NCBI RefSeq assembly: GCF_021531665.1
Contig: NZ_JADYUH010000012.1
Span: 1-48,295 of the forward strand
Source: Prevotellamassilia timonensis
Lineage (GTDB): Bacteria > Bacteroidota > Bacteroidia > Bacteroidales > Bacteroidaceae
Reading direction: 5' to 3'
Length of the DNA stretch: 48,295 bases
The position numbers and the translations under genes were made by a program. The notes beneath the pieces were generated by a model, which was not told the origin of the DNA, made no database searches, and worked only from the letters and a program-made list of their open reading frames with translations. Positions 18,804 to 28,871 of this stretch are shown here, piece after piece. How positions within the stretch are numbered: position 1 is the first letter of the stretch; each line of letters begins with the position of its first letter.

Positions 18804-20078
18804 ATGCTTACCATTAAACAAATCATCGACAATAAAGAAGCCGTCATCAACGGACTCAAGAAAAAACACTTCAAAAACGCGGAACAGGTGATTGAGCAGG
18901 TGCTCGCCATTGACAACAAACGCAAGGAAGCACAAGCACGTCTCGACAACCTCAACGCTCAAATCAATTCCACTTCCAAGAGCATCGGTATGCTCATGAA
19001 GCAGGGAAAGAAGGAAGAAGCAGAAGAGGCTAAGAAGCAAGTGGCTGACATTAAAGAACGCTGCAAAGTCGAAGAAGAGGCAATGAAAACGGCAGAGAAC
19101 GAACGCCGCGAACTGCTCTACACCATCCCTAACATCCCCTACGACCTCGTGCCCGAAGGAAGTTGCGCAGAAGACAATCTCGTTGTGAAAACCGGAGGTC
19201 ACGACACCGTGCTCCCCGAAAACGCCCTGCCACACTGGGAATTGGCAAAGAAATACAACCTCATTGATTTTGACCTCGGCGTGAAAATCACCGGAGCAGG
19301 CTTCCCCGTCTATATCGGACAAGGTGCTCGTCTGCAACGCGCCCTCATCAACTTCTTCTTGGATGAAGCACGCGCCGCCGGCTACACTGAAATCATGCCG
19401 CCCACCGTGGTGAACCAAGCCTCCGGCTATGGCACAGGACAGCTGCCCGACAAAGAAGGTCAGATGTATCACTGCGAAATGGATGACCTCTATCTCATCC
19501 CCACCGCCGAGGTGCCGGTGACCAACATCTACCGCGACGTGATTCTCTCCGAAAACGAGCTGCCCATCAAAAACTGCGCCTACACACAGTGCTTCCGTCG
19601 CGAAGCCGGCAGCTATGGCAAGGACGTGCGCGGTCTGAACCGTCTGCACGAGTTTTCCAAGATTGAAATCGTTCGCATCGACACGCCGGAACACTCTCAG
19701 GAATCTCATCAGGAGATGCTTGACCATGTGGAAGGCTTGCTGAAGAAACTGGAACTCCCTTACCGCATCCTCCGACTCTGCGGCGGAGACATGAGTTTCA
19801 CCGCTGCCATCTGCTATGACTTTGAAGTCTATAGCGAAGCACAGAAACGCTGGCTGGAAGTGAGCTCCGTCTCCAACTTCGACACCTATCAGGCAAACCG
19901 TCTCCAGTGTCGCTATCGTGGCAACGACAAGAAGATTCACCTCTGCCACACGCTCAACGGCTCTGCCCTCGCCCTGCCCCGCATCGTGGCAGCCCTGTTG
20001 GAAGACTTCCAGACTCCCGAAGGCATCCGCATCCCCAATGCCCTGCAACCCTACATGGGCACAGACATGATTCGCTGA
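18804..20078 (+). CDS. serS: Serine-tRNA ligase
   Basis: A 424-residue class II synthetase. The N-terminal long coiled-coil arm that contacts the tRNA-Ser extra arm covers about residues 27-100 (KRKEAQARLDNLNAQIN...EEEAMKTAENERRELL). The catalytic core has motif 2 (QCFRREAGSYGKDVRGLNRL, near 261-280) and motif 3 near the end (LNGSALALPRIVAALLED). TAEVPVTN and the conserved EVSSVSNFDTYQANRL are present. Length is normal. It starts 53 bp after the small basic protein gene and is followed after 25 bp by ruvX. Confidence 0.98.
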   Translation: MLTIKQIIDNKEAVINGLKKKHFKNAEQVIEQVLAIDNKRKEAQARLDNLNAQINSTSKSIGMLMKQGKKEEAEEAKKQVADIKERCKVEEEAMKTAENERRELLYTIPNIPYDLVPEGSCAEDNLVVKTGGHDTVLPENALPHWELAKKYNLIDFDLGVKITGAGFPVYIGQGARLQRALINFFLDEARAAGYTEIMPPTVVNQASGYGTGQLPDKEGQMYHCEMDDLYLIPTAEVPVTNIYRDVILSENELPIKNCAYTQCFRREAGSYGKDVRGLNRLHEFSKIEIVRIDTPEHSQESHQEMLDHVEGLLKKLELPYRILRLCGGDMSFTAAICYDFEVYSEAQKRWLEVSSVSNFDTYQANRLQCRYRGNDKKIHLCHTLNGSALALPRIVAALLEDFQTPEGIRIPNALQPYMGTDMIR

Positions 20079-20103
20079 CCTAAAAATTCCCGCTGCGAAA
20101 AAC

Positions 20104-20541
20104 ATGTCCAGAATCCTTGCCATTGACTACGGAAAAAAACGCACCGGACTGGCGGTGACTGACGTGTGTCAGTTGATTGCCAACGGTTTGACCACCGTTG
20201 CCACCCACGAACTGTTGGACTTTGTCGTGAACTATGTCACCCGAGAAGACGTGGAAACGGTGGTCATCGGGATGCCCGTGCAGATGAACGGACAGCCCTC
20301 AGAGAACCAAACCCGAGTGACGCAGTTCATCCAAAAACTTGAGGCAAAACTACCGAAAACGCTGAACATCGTGCAATGGGACGAGCGTTTCACCTCCGTG
20401 CTTGCTCACCAAGCCATCCTTCAAAGCGGAGTCTCCAAAATGCGCCGACAAAAGGACAAAGGGCTGGTCGATGAAATCAGTGCCTGCATCATCCTGCAAT
20501 CCTACATGGACAGCAAACAATTCGGAGCAGCCGGATTGTGA
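20104..20541 (+). CDS. ruvX: Holliday junction resolvase-like protein (YqgF family)
   Basis: A 145-residue RNase H-fold protein of the YqgF/RuvX family. The first acidic catalytic residue is Asp8 in ILAIDYGKKRTGLAVTD; the others are in VVIGMPVQMNGQ, WDERFTSVLA and VDEISACIILQSY. Family members are reported as Holliday-junction resolvases and as 16S rRNA-processing nucleases (YqgF); the sequence does not decide. It lies between serS and def with short gaps (25 and 28 bp), so the three are probably one transcription unit. Confidence 0.92.
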   Translation: MSRILAIDYGKKRTGLAVTDVCQLIANGLTTVATHELLDFVVNYVTREDVETVVIGMPVQMNGQPSENQTRVTQFIQKLEAKLPKTLNIVQWDERFTSVLAHQAILQSGVSKMRRQKDKGLVDEISACIILQSYMDSKQFGAAGL

Positions 20542-20569
20542 GAGGTCATAGAACCCAAAAACAAGAAAT

Positions 20570-21127
20570 ATGATTCTACCCATTTATACCTACGGCATGC
20601 CCGTGCTCCGCAAAAAAGCGGAAGACATCACCCCCGACTTTCCCAACCTCAAGGAGTTGATTAGCGACATGTTTGAGACCATGTACCACAGCGACGGAGT
20701 CGGACTCGCTGCCCCACAAATCGGCAAGGCGATTCGCGTGGTTGTCATCACTCTTGACGTGCTGAAAGACGACTTTCCCGAATATGCTGACTTCAACCGT
20801 GCCTACATCAACCCCCACATTTTGGAATATGACGACTCTGAAACAGCCATTTCCGAAGAGGGGTGTCTGAGTCTGCCCGGCATCCACGAGCCTGTGCGTC
20901 GCCCCACCCGCATCAAAGTCAGTTATCTTGACGAGGACTTCACTCCCCACGAGGAATGGGTGGAGGGCTATCTTGCCCGAGTGATGCAACACGAGTTTGA
21001 CCACCTTGAAGGCAAACTCTTCATCGACCGCATCTCCCCTCTGCGCAAACAAATGTCACGCAGCAAAACTTCCAATCTGCTGAAAGGAAAGTTCCGTTGC
21101 GCCTACAAGGTGAAAAGTCCGAAATAA
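20570..21127 (+). CDS. def: Peptide deformylase
   Basis: A 185-residue metal-dependent enzyme that removes the formyl group from nascent proteins. All three motifs are intact: [10 protein letters not shown] (43-52), EGCLSLP (Cys99) and HEFDH (141-145). The metal ligands are Cys99, His141 and His145, with Glu142 as the general base. Length fits the type I enzymes. It follows ruvX closely and precedes a TPR-protein gene by 53 bp. Confidence 0.97.
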   Translation: MILPIYTYGMPVLRKKAEDITPDFPNLKELISDMFETMYHSDGVGLAAPQIGKAIRVVVITLDVLKDDFPEYADFNRAYINPHILEYDDSETAISEEGCLSLPGIHEPVRRPTRIKVSYLDEDFTPHEEWVEGYLARVMQHEFDHLEGKLFIDRISPLRKQMSRSKTSNLLKGKFRCAYKVKSPK

Positions 21128-21180
21128 AGTTTCTTCCCGAACTCCACGGAAAGAAACGATTCAAACACAAAAATTAATCA

Positions 21181-23145
21181 ATGGACAAGAGCCGGTTGCA
21201 AGGTCTGCTTCTGTGGATGGCTTGTGCGTTTTTCTTCCTTCAAGGGAGGGCACAGGTGAATGCTGATGCAGCCGTCCGAATGGGCAGAAATGCCCTCAGT
21301 GCGGACGACTACATTGCAGCCGTTCGCTACTTCAACCACGCCATTGACGCAAAGCCTTTTCTCGCTGCACCTTATTATTATAGAGCCTACGCCAAGTTCA
21401 CGCTCGAAGACTTCGTGGGAGCAGAAAAGGATTGCGACCTCAGCATCGAACGCAACCCCTTCATTGCGGATGTCTATCGACTCCGCGCCATCTGTCGCAT
21501 CCACAACGAAAACTATGAAGGCGCTGTGGACGACTATGTCCGCGTGATTGCAGAAGAGCCCAACGACCAAGGCGTGCGCTACAATCAGGCTCTCTGCTTT
21601 CTCCAACTCAAACGCTATGAGCAGGCGGATTCTGCCCTGCAAACCTTGATGACGCCTCCCGATGTCTATGTCAGAGCGTTCTCTGCTTCCACGCAGTCAC
21701 GCCTTGAACAAAAAGACACCACGGGCGCCATCATTTTTGTAGATAAATGGCTGACCTACGTGCCCAAAGACTTTGACGCCCTTTCCTTCAAAGCACGACA
21801 TCTTTTCAACAAAGAGAACTACGCCGCGGCGGACTCCTTCGCCACACTTGCCATTCAACAACAGCCGGAAGACTACGGCTCCCACCTGCTCAGAGCAGCC
21901 ATCCGACACGCCCAGGGGCGCTTCGGAGATGCCACCAATGACTATGACGAGGTCATTCGACTCTGCCCCGAGCATTTTGTGGCACACTATAATCGCGGCT
22001 TGCTCCGCTCCTTCACCGGCGACTTGAACCGCGCCATCGAAGACTTTGACTTTGTCTTGGAGAAAGAGCCGGAAAACGTCTTGGCAAGATATAATCGTGC
22101 CGAACTTCGTGCTGCCGTTGGAAACTATCAAGGTGCCATCAAAGACTATACCGCTCTGCTCAAAGCCTATCCCGACTTTCTCTACGGCTATCAGCAACGC
22201 GCACTCTGCCGCAGAAAAATTGGCGACATCAGAGGTGCACAGAACGACGAAACTGTCATCGCTCGCTTTGAACTCGACATGGCGTTCGGAAAGAAACGAA
22301 CCACACGAAAAAGGGAAGTGCCCAGAGGCTCTGCCCATGAATTGGACAACTACAAAGCACCCGTCGAAGAAAAGGAAGACACTGTCAGAAACATCTTTGG
22401 CACACTCTACGGGAAGGTGCAAAACGTCAAAGTGAACGATCGCCTCTTCCCCATGTTCTCCCTTGCCTTCCGCAACACCGTCACGGGCAGCACCACGGGG
22501 TGGGCTTATCTTCCCGAAGTGGAAAAACTCTCCAAACAAATTGCCACAAAGACCTCCGTTCGTCGTCTCTCCCTTGCCACCTCCACCGCGGACTCCGCAA
22601 AAATCGTGCAGAAAACACCCGATTTCAAAGCATCGACGGACTCCGTGCTCAATCTCGTGCTGCAATCCGTGGTCGCCGTGGAGAACTATGACTTTGACAC
22701 CGCACTCGAACTGAGTCGCAAAGCACACGCTGCCGCACCGGAGGCACTGCTCCCCCTGTTGCAATACACTCACACCCTCTTCCTCGTCTCACGCACCTCT
22801 GCATCCGAAGAAATGAGCGGAGAGAAAAGTGCCACACCGCGCAACCAGCAATTGACACTCTGTCAAAACCTGCTGCGAAATGCCTGCCGCACCCATCCCG
22901 GCAACGCCTGCCTGCTCTACAACCTCGGCTGCGCGCTTGCCGCCGGAAATGCCTCCAAAGAAGCCATGGAAACCTTCAGCAAGGCCATTGAAAATGACCC
23001 CGATTTGGCAGAGGCATACTACAACCGCGGATTGCTCCGCCTCCAAAGCGGAGATCGCACAGGTGCCGGAGAAGACTTTAGCCGCGCCGGACAACTCGGC
23101 ATCCGACAAGCCTATTCACAAATGAAACGCATGAAATCTCGTTGA
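21181..23145 (+). CDS. Exported tetratricopeptide-repeat protein
   Basis: A 654-residue protein with a signal peptide (about 1-24, ending GRAQ) and two blocks of TPRs. The N-terminal block (about 28-365) has at least eight repeats such as YIAAVRYFNHAIDAKPFLAAPYY, ATNDYDEVIRLCPEHFVAHYN and RAIEDFDFVLEKEPENVLARYN. A basic linker (KKRTTRKREVPRG) and a non-TPR segment follow at about 370-490. A second TPR block ends the protein (ASKEAMETFSKAIENDPDLAEAYYNRGLLR). It probably acts as a scaffold in the periplasm or at the outer membrane; the partner is unknown. It is the last gene before a consensus promoter for the glycogen genes. Confidence 0.88.
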   Translation: MDKSRLQGLLLWMACAFFFLQGRAQVNADAAVRMGRNALSADDYIAAVRYFNHAIDAKPFLAAPYYYRAYAKFTLEDFVGAEKDCDLSIERNPFIADVYRLRAICRIHNENYEGAVDDYVRVIAEEPNDQGVRYNQALCFLQLKRYEQADSALQTLMTPPDVYVRAFSASTQSRLEQKDTTGAIIFVDKWLTYVPKDFDALSFKARHLFNKENYAAADSFATLAIQQQPEDYGSHLLRAAIRHAQGRFGDATNDYDEVIRLCPEHFVAHYNRGLLRSFTGDLNRAIEDFDFVLEKEPENVLARYNRAELRAAVGNYQGAIKDYTALLKAYPDFLYGYQQRALCRRKIGDIRGAQNDETVIARFELDMAFGKKRTTRKREVPRGSAHELDNYKAPVEEKEDTVRNIFGTLYGKVQNVKVNDRLFPMFSLAFRNTVTGSTTGWAYLPEVEKLSKQIATKTSVRRLSLATSTADSAKIVQKTPDFKASTDSVLNLVLQSVVAVENYDFDTALELSRKAHAAAPEALLPLLQYTHTLFLVSRTSASEEMSGEKSATPRNQQLTLCQNLLRNACRTHPGNACLLYNLGCALAAGNASKEAMETFSKAIENDPDLAEAYYNRGLLRLQSGDRTGAGEDFSRAGQLGIRQAYSQMKRMKSR

Positions 23146-23273
23146 ACCGCACAAAAAGTGCAACGAACAGCGATGAGAATGCAACGAACCGCGGTGAAGC
23201 AGCAATTTTGTCACACCGACTTCACAGTCATTGCCGCAAGCGCTCGTTTCAGTCGGTTTTCGCACCTTGTGTT

Positions 23274-23303
23274 TTGATTTTTACATACTTTACACTAAAT
23301 TTG
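23274..23303 (+). promoter_or_regulatory. Bacteroidetes-type promoter for glycogen genes
   Basis: TTG at 23274-23276, a 19-bp spacer and TAAATTTG at 23296-23303, a full consensus match. Transcription would start near 23311, about 70 nt before the glycogen synthase ATG at 23383. The rest of the 237-bp gap holds no gene I can support. Confidence 0.8.
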
Positions 23304-23382
23304 CACCCGAAACAAAGAGAAAACGCCCCTTCTGAATCTTGACGACGATGGATTCACCGAAATACAGGGGATAAATAATTTT

Positions 23383-25086
23383 ATGGCAAAGAAAACAAAC
23401 ACTTCGGCATCACAGTCCGAAGCATCTGTGACGACCGAATTGCTGCATCCCGACTATGTCTTTGAGACCAGTTGGGAGGTGTGCAACAAGGTCGGCGGTA
23501 TTTACACTGTATTATCTTCTCGGGCAAAGACCCTTCAAGAAGAGTTCGGCGATAAAAACGTTTTCATCGGTCCCGACCTTCTTTCTGACCACAAAAACCT
23601 TGATTTTGTTGAAGACCAGAAACTTCTTCCACGCTGGAAGAAGGCTGCTGCTGAACGCGGCATCAATTGTCGCATCGGACGCTGGAACGTGCCCGGAAAC
23701 CCTGTGGCAGTCTTGGTTGATTTCACCCCACTTTTTGCAGAAAAAGACCAAATCTACGCTGATGCTTGGACAAAGTTTGGCGTAGATTCCATCCGTGCCT
23801 ACGGCGACTATGACGAAGCCTCCATGTTCTCCGTCTGTGCCGGACGCGCCGTGGAAGCCTGGGTGAAAGCAGGCTTGGTGAAAGGAAAGGTGATTTATCA
23901 GGCTCACGAATGGATGTCCGGTCTCGGCATGCTCTTCCTTGAAGATGCCTGCCCCGAAGTCGCCACCGTCTTCACCACCCACGCCACGAGCATCGGACGC
24001 TCCATCGCCGGCAACAACAAGGAACTCTACGCCTACTTCTCCGGCTATCACGGAGACCAAATGGCTGAGGAACTCCACATGGATGCCAAACACAGCATCG
24101 AAAAGCAGAGCGCACATCGTGCCGACTGCTTCACGACCGTCAGCACCTTCACCGACAGAGAATGCAAACAACTGCTTGACAAACCCGCCGATGTGGTGCT
24201 TCCCAATGGCTTTGAACCCGACTTCGTACCTGTCGGAAACAAGTTCAACACCGTGCGCCGCGCCGCCCGCAAGCAAATTCTGCAAGTGGCATCGGCTCTG
24301 ACCGGCTCTGAACTCTCCGACGACACACTGATAGTCTCCACCAGCGGTCGCAACGACTATCGTTGCAAAGGGTTTGACGTGTTCCTCGACACCATCTCCC
24401 AACTCCGCTCTGCCCTTCCCTGCGAAGACGGCAAGTCGCCCTCAGTGTTGGCACTGATTGAAGTGCCCTGCTGGCTGAAAGGTCCGCGTGAAGACCTGCA
24501 AACTCGTTTGAGTGGCAAAGAAAAATCGGAGACTCCGCTGCCCAATCCCATCATCACCCACGACCTTTGGAATCTCAACGATGACCGCATCGTGCGTCAG
24601 ATTTGGCAACTCGGTTTCCGTAACCTGCCCGGCGACCCGGTGAAGATTCTTCTCGTGCCGTGCTATCTGGACGGCAACGACGGCATCTTCAACATGCCCT
24701 ACTATCACCTCCTCGCCGCCAACGACCTCGCGCTCTATCCTTCTTACTATGAGCCCTGGGGCTACACGCCGCTGGAGAGTTGTGCCTTCCGCACCCCCTG
24801 TGTTACCACCGACCTGAGCGGTTTCGGACAGTGGGTGAACGAGACACTCGGACATGAAGGCAAATTGGAAGACGGCGTCAGCGTGCTTCACCGCGACGAC
24901 AGCAACTACTGGGAGGTGACCCGAGCCATGTGCGACGTCATCCTTGACATGATTGCCCTCGCGCCGCGCCGCCGCACCGAAGTGCGCCGCCGTGCCGCAG
25001 AGTTGTCTGACAAAGCGCGCTGGACAAACTTCATCCGACACTACTATCAAGCCTGGGACTTCGCACTGCGCAAAAAACAGGCGTGA
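23383..25086 (+). CDS. Glycogen synthase, eukaryote-like GT3 type
   Basis: A 567-residue retaining GT-B glycosyltransferase. The N-terminus (FETSWEVCNKVGGIYTVLSS) and the middle (HATSIGRSIAG ... SAHRADCFTTVSTFTDRECK ... VLPNGF) match animal/yeast glycogen synthase (GT3, glycogen_syn family) rather than the ADP-glucose GlgA family. The catalytic E-x7-E pair is seen in YYEPWGYTPLESCAF near 455. GT3 enzymes elongate alpha-1,4 glucan from a nucleotide sugar; the donor (UDP- or ADP-glucose) cannot be read here. The C-terminal regulatory tail of the eukaryotic enzymes is absent. It is followed after 147 bp by a glucan phosphorylase, so synthesis and breakdown of glycogen are encoded side by side. 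Confidence 0.93.
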   Translation: MAKKTNTSASQSEASVTTELLHPDYVFETSWEVCNKVGGIYTVLSSRAKTLQEEFGDKNVFIGPDLLSDHKNLDFVEDQKLLPRWKKAAAERGINCRIGRWNVPGNPVAVLVDFTPLFAEKDQIYADAWTKFGVDSIRAYGDYDEASMFSVCAGRAVEAWVKAGLVKGKVIYQAHEWMSGLGMLFLEDACPEVATVFTTHATSIGRSIAGNNKELYAYFSGYHGDQMAEELHMDAKHSIEKQSAHRADCFTTVSTFTDRECKQLLDKPADVVLPNGFEPDFVPVGNKFNTVRRAARKQILQVASALTGSELSDDTLIVSTSGRNDYRCKGFDVFLDTISQLRSALPCEDGKSPSVLALIEVPCWLKGPREDLQTRLSGKEKSETPLPNPIITHDLWNLNDDRIVRQIWQLGFRNLPGDPVKILLVPCYLDGNDGIFNMPYYHLLAANDLALYPSYYEPWGYTPLESCAFRTPCVTTDLSGFGQWVNETLGHEGKLEDGVSVLHRDDSNYWEVTRAMCDVILDMIALAPRRRTEVRRRAAELSDKARWTNFIRHYYQAWDFALRKKQA

Positions 25087-25129
25087 ACAAAACGAGACAT
25101 ATATAATATATAAAGGAATTTTCGAGAAA

Positions 25130-25174
25130 AACGTAAGTAACGTTAGAAACGTTAGGAACGTTAGAAACGTTAAT
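25130..25174. repeat. 9-bp AACGTTAGA tandem repeat
   Basis: Five consecutive 9-bp units (AACGTAAGT, AACGTTAGA, AACGTTAGG, AACGTTAGA, AACGTTAAT) followed by AACGAG. They lie in the glycogen synthase-glgP gap, 60 bp before the glgP ATG and just after an AT-rich ATATATAATATATAA box (25099-25113). Each unit contains the palindrome AACGTT or a variant of it. Confidence 0.85.
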
Positions 25175-25233
25175 AACGAGAAAACAAATTTACCGAGAAT
25201 CGAAAAATCATTCATTATTTCACATAAAAAACA

Positions 25234-27864
25234 ATGAACGTCACAATCAGTAACTCTAACCAGCCCTCATGGAAAGTGATTAACGTGAAAAGCCACATTC
25301 CCGAGGCGCTCAAGAAACTTGACGAACTGTCCCACAACCTCTGGTGGTGCTGGAACACAGAAGCACTTGACCTCTTCTCTTCCTTGGACACAGAGCTTTG
25401 GCACAAGGTGCGTCGTAACCCCATCGACCTGCTCCGCAGCATTGACTACGACCGTCTCATCGAACTCTCCAAAAACGAGGAGATCATTCGCAAGATGAAC
25501 AAGGTCTATGCAGACTTCCGCAAGTACATGGACGTGAAGCCCGATCCCAAACGCGCTTCCGTGGCTTACTTCTGCATGGAATATGGTCTCTCTCACGTGC
25601 TGAAGATTTACTCCGGCGGTCTCGGCATCCTCGCCGGTGACTACCTCAAGGAGGCTTCTGACAGCAACGTGGACATGGTGGCTGTCGGCTTCCTCTATCG
25701 CTACGGCTACTTTACTCAGTCTCTCTCCATGGACGGACAGCAGATTGCGAACTATGAACCCCAGGACTTTGACCGTCTCCCCATCGAACGCGTCCTCGAC
25801 GCCGACGGCAATCAGGTCATCGTGGATGTGCCCTACCCCAACTTCATGGTGCACGCCACACTCTGGAGAGCCAACGTGGGTCGCATCTCTCTCTACCTCC
25901 TCGACACTGACAACGAACTCAACTCCGAATACGACCGCCGCATCACTCACAGCCTCTATGGCGGTGACTGGGAAAACCGCATCAAGCAGGAATATCTCCT
26001 CGGCATCGGCGGTATGCTCGCGCTCAACAAACTCGGCATCAAGAAGGACGTTTACCACTGCAACGAAGGTCACGCCGCCCTCTGCAACGTGCAGCGCCTC
26101 GCTGAATACGTGGAAAGCGGACTTTCCTTCAACCAGGCTCTCGAACTCGTTCGCGCCTCCTCTCTCTACACCGTTCACACTCCCGTGCCCGCCGGTCACG
26201 ACTACTTCGACGAAGGTCTCTTCAACAAGTACATGAACCAGTTCCCCGCACGCCTCGGCATCAGTTGGGACGACTTCATGGGAATGGGACGCACCAACCC
26301 CGGTGATAAGAACGAGAAGTTCTGCATGTCCACCTTCCTCTGCAAAACTTGCCAGGAAGTCAACGGCGTCAGCTGGCTCCACGGACGTGTCAGCCAACAG
26401 ATGTTCCGCGGAATCTGGCCGGGCTACCTGCCCTCTCCCGAACGACTCGACCACGCTGAACGCACACACGACGAATGGGAAGAAATCTACAATCCCAACC
26501 CCGAAGAAAGCCACGTCGGCTACGTCACCAACGGTGTTCACCTCCCCACTTGGTGTGCCAAGGAATGGCAGGCAGTTTACAAAAAATATCTCGGTGCTGA
26601 GTACTATCACGACCAGAGCAACGAGAAAATTTGGGAAAAGATTCTCCAAGTGCCCGATGAAGTCATCTGGAACACACGCGTTCAACTCAAGAACAAACTC
26701 ATTGACTACATCCGCCGTCGCTTCCGCGAAAACTGGCTCAAAAATCAGGGTGACCCCTCCATGGTCGTAAGCCTCTTGGACAAAATCAACCCCAACGCCC
26801 TGCTCATCGGTTTCGCACGCCGCTTCGCCACCTACAAGCGCGCACACCTCCTCTTCTCTGACCTCGACCGTCTGAGCAAGATTGTCAACAACCCGAAATA
26901 TCCCGTTCAGTTCCTCTTCGCCGGCAAGGCTCACCCCGCCGACGGTGCAGGTCAAGGTCTCATCAAGAAGATTTACGACATCTCTCAGCGTCCCGAGTTC
27001 ATGGGCAAAATCCTCTTCTTGGACAACTATGACATGCAACTCGCACGCCGCCTCGTCTCCGGTGTAGATATCTGGATGAACACGCCGACCCGTCCGCTCG
27101 AAGCATCCGGTACTAGCGGTGAAAAGGCACTCATGAACGGTGTCGTAAACCTCAGCGTACTCGACGGATGGTGGTATGAAGGCTATCGCGAAGGCGCAGG
27201 TTGGGCTCTCACCGACCGTCGCACCTACGAAAACCAAGACCATCAGGACAAACTCGACGCCTCCACCATCTACTCCATGCTCGAGCAGGAAATCATTCCT
27301 CTCTACTACGCTCGCAACCGTCAGGGCTTCTCAGAGAACTGGGTGCGCACCGTCAAGAACTCCATCGCTCACATCGCTCCGCACTACACGATGAAGCGTC
27401 AGCTCGACGACTACTACACCCGCTTCTACAATCCCCTCGCCGCACGTTTCCACGCCATCTCCGCTGACAACAACCGCATCGCTCGCGACATCGCAGCCTG
27501 GAAGGAAAGCGTGGCAGAACGTTGGGACAGCATCAAGGTGGTCAGCAGCACACGCAGCGAAAACCTCCAGAGCGCATCCCTCATCAGCGGTAAGGAATTC
27601 ACCGTGCGTCACGTGGTGGACGAACAAGGACTTGACGATGCAGTCGGAATCGACCTCGTGGTCATGACCGGCACCGATGGCAACGAACATGTCAGCGAAG
27701 TGCTCCCGATGAAACTCGTTTCTCGTGAAGGAAACCTCCACACCTTTGAGCTCACCGCAAGCATCGACCTCGCCGGCAGCTACAAGGTGGCTTATCGCCT
27801 CTATCCGAAGCACCCGCAGCTTGCCAATCGTCAAGACATGTGCTACGTTCGCTGGTTCAACTAA
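25234..27864 (+). CDS. glgP: Alpha-glucan phosphorylase (GT35, long form with DUF3417)
   Basis: An 876-residue PLP-dependent enzyme that releases glucose-1-phosphate from glycogen or maltodextrin. It is the 'long' bacterial form: an N-terminal DUF3417 domain (about 15-130, [14 protein letters not shown]) precedes the phosphorylase core ([54 protein letters not shown]). The PLP lysine is Lys631 in [22 protein letters not shown]-terminal beta-rich extension (about 775-876) is present. It follows the GT3 glycogen synthase and ends the + strand array, 69 bp before a strong terminator. The start agrees with the family N-terminus. Confidence 0.96.
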   Translation: MNVTISNSNQPSWKVINVKSHIPEALKKLDELSHNLWWCWNTEALDLFSSLDTELWHKVRRNPIDLLRSIDYDRLIELSKNEEIIRKMNKVYADFRKYMDVKPDPKRASVAYFCMEYGLSHVLKIYSGGLGILAGDYLKEASDSNVDMVAVGFLYRYGYFTQSLSMDGQQIANYEPQDFDRLPIERVLDADGNQVIVDVPYPNFMVHATLWRANVGRISLYLLDTDNELNSEYDRRITHSLYGGDWENRIKQEYLLGIGGMLALNKLGIKKDVYHCNEGHAALCNVQRLAEYVESGLSFNQALELVRASSLYTVHTPVPAGHDYFDEGLFNKYMNQFPARLGISWDDFMGMGRTNPGDKNEKFCMSTFLCKTCQEVNGVSWLHGRVSQQMFRGIWPGYLPSPERLDHAERTHDEWEEIYNPNPEESHVGYVTNGVHLPTWCAKEWQAVYKKYLGAEYYHDQSNEKIWEKILQVPDEVIWNTRVQLKNKLIDYIRRRFRENWLKNQGDPSMVVSLLDKINPNALLIGFARRFATYKRAHLLFSDLDRLSKIVNNPKYPVQFLFAGKAHPADGAGQGLIKKIYDISQRPEFMGKILFLDNYDMQLARRLVSGVDIWMNTPTRPLEASGTSGEKALMNGVVNLSVLDGWWYEGYREGAGWALTDRRTYENQDHQDKLDASTIYSMLEQEIIPLYYARNRQGFSENWVRTVKNSIAHIAPHYTMKRQLDDYYTRFYNPLAARFHAISADNNRIARDIAAWKESVAERWDSIKVVSSTRSENLQSASLISGKEFTVRHVVDEQGLDDAVGIDLVVMTGTDGNEHVSEVLPMKLVSREGNLHTFELTASIDLAGSYKVAYRLYPKHPQLANRQDMCYVRWFN

Positions 27865-27933
27865 TCCGCCGCGAACATCACTAAACAAGACCTCACCCCC
27901 GCAGAATTCAATCTGCATCCGGGGAAACACTTC

Positions 27934-27970
27934 ATCCGGTTTGGAGCCCACACTCCAAACCGGATTTTTT
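27934..27970 (+). terminator. Strong intrinsic terminator after glgP
   Basis: ATCCGGTTTGGAG (27934-27946) pairs perfectly over 13 bp with CTCCAAACCGGAT (27953-27965), loop CCCACA, then six T. It closes the whole left-hand gene array. Confidence 0.95.
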
Positions 27971-28085
27971 GCAAGCGAGCACCTAAGCAGAAAACAATTT
28001 CTTAGATATTAGTGAACGATAAGACTTTCGCGGAGTCTCATTCGCCGCTGTGTAGCGTTTACTGTCACAGCGTTTCAACCCTACA

Positions 28086-28270
28086 CTATACGTAAATAAA
28101 AGGGGGAAAGAAAAAACTATACAAACTATACACTAACCCTACATCAAACCCTACATCTTGCTGATTTACCGCGCGTTACGGAATGTATAGTTTGCGCCTC
28201 AAACTATACACAAACTATACACAAACTATACACAAAACTATACATTGCAACTCTACACAGACCCTACACG
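28086..28270 (+). repeat. Dispersed intergenic element, copy 2
   Basis: The + strand copy of the element at 284-432. Block A is CTATACGTAAATAAAAGGGG and following. The core is CCCTACATCTTGCTGATTTA, CCG, CGTTACGG, AATGTATAGTTT. The tail has about four 11-bp AAACTATACAC units (28200-28245) and degenerate CTACACAGACC-type units. It points towards copy 3 (29393-29648, - strand), so the two copies bracket the central island. Confidence 0.85.
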
Positions 28271-28359
28271 ACGGCGGAGATGAACGCTGCCTGTGTAGGG
28301 TACATTGCGTCGTTGAGTAGGGTTTAGCGTCGCTTTTTTGAGGAAGGCAAATTTTAACC

Positions 28360-28571
28360 AGGTGCGCTCCTAGTTTTTCTTAGGTGCGCTCCTAGTTTTA
28401 CTTAGGTGCGCTCCCAGTTTTACTTAGGTGCGCTCCTAGTTTTTCTTAGGTGCGCTCCTAGTTTTTCTTAGGTGCGCTCCCAGTTTTTCTTAGGTGCGCT
28501 CCCAGTTTTACTTAGGTGCGCTCCCAGTTTTACTTAGGTGCGCTCCCAGTTTTACTTAGGTGCTCTCCTAG
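28360..28571. repeat. 22-bp tandem array, about 9.6 units
   Basis: Nine exact-length 22-bp units start at 28360, 28382, 28404, 28426, 28448, 28470, 28492, 28514 and 28536; a partial tenth is at 28558-28571. The consensus is AGGTGCGCTCC, then T or C, AGTTTT, T or A, CTT. Only two positions vary between units (the 12th, T/C, and the 19th, T/A). There are no spacers, so this is a VNTR-type array and not a CRISPR. It is preceded by GAGGAAGGCAAATTTTAACC, a motif repeated at 28896-28928. Confidence 0.95.
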
Positions 28572-28871
28572 GAAGAAATGTTTCTCCATTAATTCCCATT
28601 AACTGTCTCGTTATTTCTGAACAATTCGTGAACAATTCAAGTTCAAACAAAATCAATTCGTGTCTCCCCAACAAAAACAATTCGTGCCCCCCAAAAAATG
28701 AAAGCCGCTTTGATGAACCCATTCATGAGCATTGATGGAGAGGAAAGAGGAAAGAGCGAGCCGAAAAATCCAACAATTTTGAGCGTTTTTTCAGCGATTC
28801 GACATTAACATTTTTAACTTTCGAGAACACTTTCCGCCTCCCAATTTTGCCTATTCGGCGTGCAGTTTTCC

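Noticed and set aside
23142-23342. 66-residue frame between the TPR protein and glycogen synthase
   Set aside because: It overlaps the promoter at 23274-23303 and has no family-like sequence.
28360-28381. Similarity of GGTGCGC in the 22-bp unit to one arm of a dif site
   Set aside because: Only seven bases agree and the second arm is not present.
28360-28571. Possible CRISPR array
   Set aside because: The 22-bp units are head-to-tail with no spacers, and no cas genes are present.
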